This document shows positions 14,370 to 20,963 of a stretch of 20,963 bases of DNA, piece by piece. The notes beneath the pieces were generated by a model. It was not told the DNA's origin, searched no databases, and saw only the letters and a list, made by a program, of their open reading frames with translations. The position numbers were made by a program, and so were the translations under genes. Numbering within the stretch: position 1 is the first letter of the stretch; every line of letters starts with the position of its first letter. The DNA comes from CAYJFK01 sp964369475 (GTDB lineage: Bacteria; Bacillota; Clostridia; Oscillospirales; Feifaniaceae): the NCBI GenBank assembly GCA_964369475.1, contig CAYJFK010000042.1, positions 1 to 20,963 of the forward strand. The letters are read 5' to 3'.

Positions 14370-14398
14370 AAGAGGAGGCTTTTGCGGCCTCCTCTTTT
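14370..14398 (+). terminator. Intrinsic terminator after the MATE gene
   Basis: AAGAGGAGGC (14370-14379) pairs with GCCTCCTCTT (14387-14396) around a 7-base loop, and T's follow. Confidence 0.9.
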
Positions 14399-14765
14399 AG
14401 TTGAGATAAGTAAATATTTGTTTACAAAATCCCGATAGTTACTATATATATTGATAAACTTTACATCTGTGTTACATAAGCTAAAAAGCATTTACAAGCG
14501 TGGAGTAAGGTGTTATATTTATTGTACCTGTAATTATGAACAGTATACATAATTTTCGGGTTACAAATACCGAGTAAAGTTATAATTTCGAGCTGTAACA
14601 AACGTCGTTGCAATGGAATATAATAGAAAAGTTATATATTTGCGATATTGTTACACAAATAAGATAAAAAAGTTACTAAAAAGAGTGCAAATATAACCGA
14701 AATATAACTCTACTGGTGTATTATGTATCCATACGGTAAAGAAATAGCAAAAAAGGTGGTGAGTA
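14399..14765 (+). promoter_or_regulatory. AT-rich regulatory region of the adhesin operon
   Basis: About 370 bases without a gene. The best promoter is TTTACA (14491-14496), 17 bases, TATATT (14514-14519), each box five of six to consensus, implying a 5' untranslated leader of about 240 bases. A second candidate is TTTACA (14421-14426) with TATATA (14445-14450). The word TTACA occurs six times (14422, 14461, 14472, 14492, 14561, 14651) and its complement TGTAA twice (14529, 14594), more than expected for the composition. A further -10-like TATAAT is at 14619-14624. GGTGGTGAG just before 14766 serves as ribosome binding site. No known riboswitch is recognised. Confidence 0.5.
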
Positions 14766-15203
14766 ATGTCGATGGCGACAGGGAAGTTTGTTCCAAACGA
14801 TGCCCGCACAACACTGATAACCGTCGCAAGCTACGCCGATCGGGTTCCTGTGGGGACGGTCTTTAACTCCTTTGTTGGAGAGGTTGCATTTACAGGCTAT
14901 GCAGAGCTACTTGTTTATATCGACACGATGCTCGACAGTCTGGAACTACCAAAGGCGACAATGTCCCCGAGAAGTTTTCATGTTAAGGTGGAAACGGCAA
15001 AGGCAGAGACGGCAGAGCGGCCGACAGAGGCTGTGGCATCATTTAAGATTAAGGTAATCTTTAGGCAAAACGCAAGCTGGCAAGGAAGTCTTGCCTGGGT
15101 AGAAGGCGAATCGGAAGCATCCTTTAGAAGTGTCTTGGAACTTATAAGACTTATGGACGAAGCGATGACCGGCGCAATACCCGATAAAAACGATAATGAG
15201 TAA
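14766..15203 (+). CDS. Conserved-looking small protein upstream of the adhesin, function unknown
   Basis: A 145-residue cytoplasmic protein with no signal peptide or membrane helix. It appears to be an internal duplication: VAFTGYAELLVYIDTMLDSL (about residues 39-58) and ASFRSVLELIRLMDEAM (near 119-135) share an aromatic-S/G-x2-EL-x3-(I/M)D-x2-M pattern, each after a beta-like stretch (TVFNSFVGE; IFRQNASWQGSLAWVEG). The middle (AKAETAERPTEAV) is a low-complexity linker. The FRQNASWQGSLAW motif seems to me, from memory, to recur in small Clostridia proteins beside fimbrial or Cna-type genes; this was not searched. It lies 30 bases before the adhesin, with its own ribosome binding site, so it is probably co-transcribed. 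A role as chaperone, regulator or export factor is speculation. Confidence 0.75.
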   Translation: MSMATGKFVPNDARTTLITVASYADRVPVGTVFNSFVGEVAFTGYAELLVYIDTMLDSLELPKATMSPRSFHVKVETAKAETAERPTEAVASFKIKVIFRQNASWQGSLAWVEGESEASFRSVLELIRLMDEAMTGAIPDKNDNE

Positions 15204-15233
15204 CCATTATAAAAATTTTGGAGGTAATATCAA

Positions 15234-18200
15234 ATGAAGACATCAATGAGAAAAGCTCTTTCGCTTATGCTCGCATTTGTTATGGTTTTCTCGGCAACAG
15301 GTCTTGTATCTATCGCCGGCAATCTAACAGCTGATGGCACAGAGGCTGCTATAAAAGAGCAAACAGCAGAGCAAATCGTAGAAGCAGGTGGCGAGTACAT
15401 CTACTACGATAAAGACGGCATAGAGGTCACCAAGAACGACGACTATGCAGTAGCAGTTAAGAAAACACTTGAAGGCACAGGCACAGAAAATGTATTTAAC
15501 GTAAATCTTGAAGTTGTTACAACTCAAAAGGTTGAAGAACTTGCGATTTCGGAAGATGCAGCTGTCATGTTCGTTCTCGACTCGTCGGGCAGCATGGGCG
15601 ACGACGGCAAAATGGCAAGTGCTAAGGCTGCAACAGAGAACTTTATTAAGGACTTTGTTACAAATGCAGGCGACTCTGAGCGTCTTGTTTCCTTTGTACA
15701 GTTTGGCTCTAACGCTGCAACTGTTGCAAAGTGGGAAAATGCAAATGCAGGTAACAACACAGTTGCAACGAGCGTACTTGATTCGATGGACAGAATTCAA
15801 GTTGGCACACTAATCGGCGAGTGCTCGCACGACGGCGATACACACAACTACGACATGGCAGAGTACAAGGGCACTCTTGGCTTAGACGGCGACTGGGAAT
15901 ACAGAGACTGGGCTCGCTACTGCAAAGTTTGCGACATTCCTTACGATAATGGCAACAACGCAAACCACATGCACTGTGAAACACATGGCGAGTTTATCTC
16001 CAACACATCGGTTGGCGAAGGCACAAACATTGAAGGCGGCATGATGCTTGCAAACAATGTTATCGAAGAAGCACAAGTAGTAGGCGGAATGCTTGATGGC
16101 ATCGACAGCCTATACGTTATAGTTCTAACAGACGGCGTACCCACATTCCACGTTGACGACAACAACACATCGACAACATTTATTCAGGGCTCGAGAGGCG
16201 GCGGTAACTACGCTACAAGAGACGACTACAAAGACGTCCCCGGCGTTGCAACAAGCCTAAAAGATAATGGCGCAAAGCTATTTGCTGTAAGCTATGCAAC
16301 AGGCAGCAGCACGGTCAACGGCAAGACTGTTGACAACTGGCTAAAGAATGACGTTAAGGTAGACGGCTCTTACAAGGCATCAAACGCAGACGAGCTTAAC
16401 CTAACATTCGGCAACATCAGCGCAATAATCGAAGTTTCTTCCAAGGCTTGGATTGTACACGATTATCTTGCAGCACCGGCAGAATATGTTGGTTCGGCAA
16501 ACAGCAATGTAACTTATGCTCCTGCAACAGGCGTACAGTGGGACATTAAGAACGAGACTCCAACACAGAGCGGAGACCAGTTCACATACAGCACATCTTA
16601 CCAAGTTCTTCTAAACAACACAGGCGCAAACTTTATGGCTCAAAATGCCTACGATCTACACGGCACAGCGGCACTTCACTTCATGCTCTTAGACGAGACA
16701 GTAGATCTTGCTTCTCTAACAGAGAGCGAAATCGAAGCACTTCTAAAAGAAGCTGCATTTGGCAGAGTTAAGGCACAAGGCTTTATTGGCGACATCGAGT
16801 TTGACAAGGTTCGTGAAGACGAAGTAACAGCACTTCCCGGCGCAACATTTACAGCAACAGGTACAGCCAACGGCAAGACAGTAACTAAGACAGCAACTTC
16901 GGACGATAACGGTCTTGTTAAGTTTACAGGTCTACCCTCCGGCTTTACCTACACTATAACAGAGACAGTAGCACCGGCAGGTTACGAGCTAAGCGAAACA
17001 ACACGTTCGGCAACAATCTCTTACGGCGACCTACAAAATGCAAACGATGTGCAGGCAGACTTTGTTAACATGCCAACACAGAGAACAATCGACCTAACAG
17101 TAACAAAGACTTGGAATGCACCTGTCGGTACATTCGAAGGCAAGACAGTTACAATCAACCTATTCCAAGATGGCACAGCATACGATGTTGTTACACTAAC
17201 AGCGGCTAATGCTTTAGAGGGCACATCTCACATCTGGCAGGCAACAGTAACAGTTCCTGACAACAATGTAGCAAACGGCGGCAACCACGTATACACAATC
17301 ACAGAAGATGCGATAGTAGGCTTTGACGCAACATACGGCACAGCAGACCTATCGGTAGCAAACACAATCACAGACGTAATCGAGAGCATCTCGGTAGAGA
17401 AAGTTTGGATGCTACCCGAAGGCATGGCAGCTCCTTCTGTTGAAGTAGAGCTACTTGCAAACGGCGTTGCAACAGGCAACAAGCTAACACTAACAGCAAA
17501 CAACCTAACAGACGCTTTTGAAAATGTAGAAATGTACGACGCATCGGGCGCAGCTATCACATACACTGTGACAGAGAACATCCCCGAGGGCGCAACATAC
17601 AACCTTGTTGGCATCGAAGGCGATGCTGAAACAGGCTTTGTTGTAACAAACACAGTTAACAACGAAAAGTTCCCAATATCCGGTCTTAAGACTTGGACAC
17701 TACCTGAAGGTGTAACAGAGAACCCAATTGCAACAATCGCTCTTTACATCGATGGAGTACCAACAACACACATCACAGATACAGATGTTGACGGCAACTT
17801 CTCCTTCACAACAACAGACGAAGAAGGCGCAACAGTTCCTGTAATGTTCGATCGTTACGAGTTCATGGAAGACGGTACTGTTAGAGAGATCGAGTACTTC
17901 GTAAGAGAGATGGACGGTAACACAGCAGTCGCAGAGGGCGGCAAAATCACAATCGGCGGCTACGAGTACACAGTAACTTATGGCAGCATGTACGGTGTTC
18001 ACAATGCAGTAACAGCGACAGTTGATGTAACTGTTGAAAAGGTTTGGGTAGACCTAGCAGATGCATCGCACGACGGTGTTGAAGTAACACTAATGCAAGG
18101 CACAGTAGCATTCGGCGATGCAGTAGAGCTAAACGATGCTAACGGCTGGACATACACATGGACTGTTCCTGCTAACGACGACAATGGCGATGCATACAAC

Positions 18201-20849
18201 TACACAGTAGTTGAGTCGGCTGTTGATGGATACTCCTCCGCTGTAACAGTAGACACAGCATCGGGCGCATACATCGTAACAAACACACTAAACCAAGACG
18301 AGACAGTATCGGTAGACGGCACAAAGTACTGGGCAAAGCCTTCGACAGTAGAAACTCCTGATACACTAATCGGTCTATACACAGTAACATTTGTAAACGA
18401 CGTTGAAGAACTAACATTCACAGGCAAGACAACAGCTCCTGACAAGGCAACAGGTTCTTACTCCTTCACAGGTCTTGACAAGTACACATACGAGACAGTA
18501 GTTGTCGAGGAAGCAGTTGAAGAAGTAACAGACGAAACAGGTACAGTTATCACTCCTGCAAAGGAAGAAGTAACAGAGCAGCAAGCAGTAGAAATCATCT
18601 ACACAGTAGCAGAAGGTTACTTTGACGAGGACAATACTTTCGTAGCAGTTCTACACGGCGAGACAATCGAGCTTGACGGTAACACATACGAAGTATCGCA
18701 AGACGGCACTTGGATCATGAACACAATCACAGGCAAAACATCGCTACCTGTAAACAAGGTTTGGGTTGACGCAGCAAATAACGATGGCAGACCTGAATTT
18801 GTAACGATCAAGCTAATGATCGGCACAGGCGAAAATGCAGTTGCAACAACTGTACCTGATATGATTCTAAGCGACGAAAATACATGGGCAAGCAGCTTTA
18901 CAGGTCTTGACATGTACGACGGCGAAGGCCAAAGAATTGTTTACTCTGTTGTTGAAGAAGCAGTAGCAGGATACACAACAAGCTACGGCACAAACGAAAA
19001 TGGCGGCATCATAGTAACAAACACACTAAATAACGGCACAACAAACGTAGCGGTTACAAAGACTTGGATCGACGGCGGCAGCGATAACAGACCTTCGATC
19101 ACAATCAACCTACTACAAAACGGCATAGAGATTGCAGAATATGTAATGCCTAACACAGAGACTGCATACACATTCGAAGCTCTACCTCTATACAGCGCAG
19201 ACCTAACAACAGCATACGTCTACACAGTAACAGAAGATGCAGTAGACGGCTACAACACAAGCGTTAACGGCTATGCAATCACAAACAGCCTACCTGTATC
19301 GAACGATGTTGACGTAACGGTTGAAAAGCGTTGGGTAGCACCTGTCGACATGGTTGAAGATTACGGCATCACAGCAACATTTAACCTAATGGCAGACGGC
19401 GTACAGGTTGACGAAGTTACACTTCCAATCGAAGTAAACGGTGTTGACACTTGGACTTACACATTCGAAGACCTTGCAAACCGTAACGCATCGGGCGCAA
19501 CAATCAACTACACAGTAGAAGAAGAAGATGTAGCAGGCTTTACAGAAGCTGATCCTGTTGTAACGGGCAACACATTCGTATTCACAAACACAATCGAGCA
19601 GCACAACGACACATTTATCAGCGGCGAGAAGCTTTGGGTAGACAACAGCAGCGACTTCCACACACCTGAAGTAGTCGAGAGCATTCTTGTACAGCTATAC
19701 CAAGACGGCGTAGCAGTAGGCACACCTACTGAAGTTATGTACGACGATCAAATGCAGGGTTGGTACTTCGACTTTAGCGGACTTGACATGTATAACCTAA
19801 CAACAGGTCAAGAGTACAAGTACACTGTTAAGGAAGTATACCTAAACGCTAACGGCGATGTAGTTCCTGTTGAAGAAGACGGCACAATAACTTACGGTTC
19901 GGACGACTACAAAGTTAACTACGACCTAATGGTACCCATGGCTCTTGAAGTAGCTACACCGGACGAGGTATATGTACCTAACGTCAACTACTACATGACA
20001 ATCACAAACACTTACATCGAGCCTTCGAGATTCCACTACACAGTAGAAGCGACTTACGAAGTATACGAGTCGGGTAATCTTGTAAGCACGATAACAAAGA
20101 ACATCGAAGTTAAGAACGGCCTTGCAAATATCATCAATGTAGATCCTGCAACATATGCAACATACGACGATGCAGGAACACCAAGCATAGCTCACAAATA
20201 TGTAAGCGGCACAGTTGACGGTCTTGCAACAGAGCTAACAGATGGCACACTAACAGCAACACTTGAAGCTAACACATCGCACAAGATCACAATGCTATAC
20301 CGTGCAGACTACTACAATGTAACGACCAACTACACATTTGCAGATGGTTCGACACATGCAGGTTACGACAGCACAACTGTTAAGTACCTTGATGGCACAG
20401 CATACACAACAGATGCCAAGGCAGCACCTGCTGATTACAACATTAACGTACCTGCTAACGCAAACGGCACAGTAAACGGACAGGACATCACGGTAGTGTA
20501 CAACTACACAACAGGCGGCAACGACAGACCTGACCGTGAAGACGATCCGGATCCAGACCCAACACCGGACCCAACACCGGAGCCAACACCTGATCCTGAT
20601 GACGATGTAATAATTCCTGACACAATTCCTCCTCTAGCGGAAATTCCTGAAGTTGATGTACCTCTAGCAGAGATCCCCGAGGTTGAAGTACCTCTTGCAG
20701 AACTACCTGAAGTTGAAGTACCACTTGCAGTGGCACCTGACACAGGCGACGACAGCATGATCGTACCTTTCGCAATCTCGATGGCACTATCGGCGGCAGG
20801 CCTTGTAGCACTTAATGTTAAGCGCAAGGACGAAGCGGAAGAAGCGTAA
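15234..20849 (+). CDS. Cell-wall-anchored vWA/SpaA/Cna-B adhesin or pilin-like protein
   Basis: A 1871-residue secreted surface protein. Parts in order: signal peptide about 1-28; vWA domain about 108-400 with MIDAS residues D116-x-S118-x-S120, T264 and D300; a Cys/His-rich insert 197-251; stalk-like region about 400-515; SpaA domain about 516-613; nine Cna-B domains starting near 618, 719, 813, 929, 1024, 1167, 1269, 1358 and 1459, each opening with K-x-W (isopeptide Lys) and carrying a Y-x-V-x-E-type E box; two MucBP-like modules about 1599-1760; Asp/Pro-rich spacer with PLAEIPEVEV-type 10-residue repeats; sorting-like signal APDTGD (1834-1839), hydrophobic helix about 1842-1856, and KRK tail. 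The signal is a non-LPXTG variant. GGAGG precedes the ATG by 9 bases. It is a likely tip or shaft adhesin. No sortase gene lies in the window. Confidence 0.93.
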   Translation: MKTSMRKALSLMLAFVMVFSATGLVSIAGNLTADGTEAAIKEQTAEQIVEAGGEYIYYDKDGIEVTKNDDYAVAVKKTLEGTGTENVFNVNLEVVTTQKVEELAISEDAAVMFVLDSSGSMGDDGKMASAKAATENFIKDFVTNAGDSERLVSFVQFGSNAATVAKWENANAGNNTVATSVLDSMDRIQVGTLIGECSHDGDTHNYDMAEYKGTLGLDGDWEYRDWARYCKVCDIPYDNGNNANHMHCETHGEFISNTSVGEGTNIEGGMMLANNVIEEAQVVGGMLDGIDSLYVIVLTDGVPTFHVDDNNTSTTFIQGSRGGGNYATRDDYKDVPGVATSLKDNGAKLFAVSYATGSSTVNGKTVDNWLKNDVKVDGSYKASNADELNLTFGNISAIIEVSSKAWIVHDYLAAPAEYVGSANSNVTYAPATGVQWDIKNETPTQSGDQFTYSTSYQVLLNNTGANFMAQNAYDLHGTAALHFMLLDETVDLASLTESEIEALLKEAAFGRVKAQGFIGDIEFDKVREDEVTALPGATFTATGTANGKTVTKTATSDDNGLVKFTGLPSGFTYTITETVAPAGYELSETTRSATISYGDLQNANDVQADFVNMPTQRTIDLTVTKTWNAPVGTFEGKTVTINLFQDGTAYDVVTLTAANALEGTSHIWQATVTVPDNNVANGGNHVYTITEDAIVGFDATYGTADLSVANTITDVIESISVEKVWMLPEGMAAPSVEVELLANGVATGNKLTLTANNLTDAFENVEMYDASGAAITYTVTENIPEGATYNLVGIEGDAETGFVVTNTVNNEKFPISGLKTWTLPEGVTENPIATIALYIDGVPTTHITDTDVDGNFSFTTTDEEGATVPVMFDRYEFMEDGTVREIEYFVREMDGNTAVAEGGKITIGGYEYTVTYGSMYGVHNAVTATVDVTVEKVWVDLADASHDGVEVTLMQGTVAFGDAVELNDANGWTYTWTVPANDDNGDAYNYTVVESAVDGYSSAVTVDTASGAYIVTNTLNQDETVSVDGTKYWAKPSTVETPDTLIGLYTVTFVNDVEELTFTGKTTAPDKATGSYSFTGLDKYTYETVVVEEAVEEVTDETGTVITPAKEEVTEQQAVEIIYTVAEGYFDEDNTFVAVLHGETIELDGNTYEVSQDGTWIMNTITGKTSLPVNKVWVDAANNDGRPEFVTIKLMIGTGENAVATTVPDMILSDENTWASSFTGLDMYDGEGQRIVYSVVEEAVAGYTTSYGTNENGGIIVTNTLNNGTTNVAVTKTWIDGGSDNRPSITINLLQNGIEIAEYVMPNTETAYTFEALPLYSADLTTAYVYTVTEDAVDGYNTSVNGYAITNSLPVSNDVDVTVEKRWVAPVDMVEDYGITATFNLMADGVQVDEVTLPIEVNGVDTWTYTFEDLANRNASGATINYTVEEEDVAGFTEADPVVTGNTFVFTNTIEQHNDTFISGEKLWVDNSSDFHTPEVVESILVQLYQDGVAVGTPTEVMYDDQMQGWYFDFSGLDMYNLTTGQEYKYTVKEVYLNANGDVVPVEEDGTITYGSDDYKVNYDLMVPMALEVATPDEVYVPNVNYYMTITNTYIEPSRFHYTVEATYEVYESGNLVSTITKNIEVKNGLANIINVDPATYATYDDAGTPSIAHKYVSGTVDGLATELTDGTLTATLEANTSHKITMLYRADYYNVTTNYTFADGSTHAGYDSTTVKYLDGTAYTTDAKAAPADYNINVPANANGTVNGQDITVVYNYTTGGNDRPDREDDPDPDPTPDPTPEPTPDPDDDVIIPDTIPPLAEIPEVDVPLAEIPEVEVPLAELPEVEVPLAVAPDTGDDSMIVPFAISMALSAAGLVALNVKRKDEAEEA

Positions 20850-20880
20850 GATTAATTAAATAAGTGCTATGGAGCACATT

Positions 20881-20908
20881 AAAAAAGGAGCCTTCGGGCT
20901 CCTTTTTT
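20881..20908 (+). terminator. Terminator of the adhesin operon
   Basis: AAAAAAGGAGCC (20881-20892), tetraloop TTCG, GGCTCCTTTTTT (20897-20908): a perfect 12-base stem closed by the very stable C(UUCG)G loop. It is symmetrical and so may work in both directions. A smaller hairpin GTGCT-ATGG-AGCAC (20864-20877) precedes it. Confidence 0.95.
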
Positions 20909-20960
20909 GCTTGGAGAAAAAGTGTTTTCTCCAAGCTGAGAAATCAGCTAAAGCTGATTT
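20909..20960. repeat. Twin-hairpin repeat (copy 2)
   Basis: GCTTGGAGAAAA (20909-20920) pairs with TTTTCTCCAAGC (20925-20936) around loop AGTG; AAATCAGC-TAAA-GCTGATTT (20941-20960) follows. The first hairpin is identical to that at 9295-9322, and the second is a close variant of the one at 9328-9348. Confidence 0.85.
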
Positions 20961-20963
20961 TAA

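Noticed and set aside
15324..20827. Many minus-strand open frames beneath the adhesin gene
   Set aside because: They mirror the skewed ACA/GCA/CTA codon use of the adhesin and have no ribosome binding sites or family motifs.

Overview
The window looks like a chromosomal segment from an uncultured member of class Clostridia (Bacillota), probably from a metagenome assembly. Supporting signs are strong Shine-Dalgarno sequences of the GGAGG type, a T-box in front of pheST, a sortase-type Cna-B surface protein, an Fe-S aldo/keto reductase with a MATE pump, and sigma-A-like promoters. A run of exactly 100 N whose two flanks share 55 bases points to a scaffolded short-read assembly. A genus cannot be named from the sequence.

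Layout. 1-271: octamer CGCCGTTG tandem array, decaying into 9-mers. 286-1092 (-): metal-dependent amidohydrolase. 1301-3510 (+): OmpR-type response regulator and sensor kinase, two bases apart. 3495-4140: convergent intergenic region packed with AT-rich repeats, hairpins, a strong terminator, the N gap and a duplicated scrap of the pheT 3' end. 4141-7584 (-): pheT and pheS, behind a T-box leader with a UUC specifier and a consensus TTGACA/TATAAT promoter. 8063-9238 (+): alr, transcribed divergently from its own promoter. 9239-9562: two copies of one terminator flanking a hairpin-rich, non-coding block. 9563-11023 (-): cytoplasmic-type 5'-nucleotidase/metallophosphatase. 11207-14361 (+): a compact four-gene unit (NimA-like flavin-binding protein, small winged-helix-like protein, Fe-S aldo/keto reductase, MATE transporter). 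14362-14765: AT-rich regulatory region. 14766-20849 (+): a two-gene unit encoding a 145-residue protein of unknown function and a 1871-residue cell-wall adhesin (vWA, SpaA, nine Cna-B domains, sorting-like signal). 20850-20963: terminator and hairpin repeat.

How it fits together. pheST is most likely controlled by charging of tRNA-Phe through the T-box. The NimA-like/aldo-keto/MATE unit reads as redox detoxification plus efflux. The kinase and regulator sense an unknown envelope signal. The adhesin operon carries the most unusual material: a Cys/His-rich insert in the vWA domain that holds all four cysteines of the protein, and a small upstream partner built from two copies of one motif.

The most striking non-coding signal is a dispersed repeat, GTAATAGTGAATAAGTAATA, lying directly at the 3' ends of the kinase, pheT and 5'-nucleotidase genes. 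Read in the direction of each gene it carries stop codons in all three frames, and it supplies the actual stop codon of two of them.
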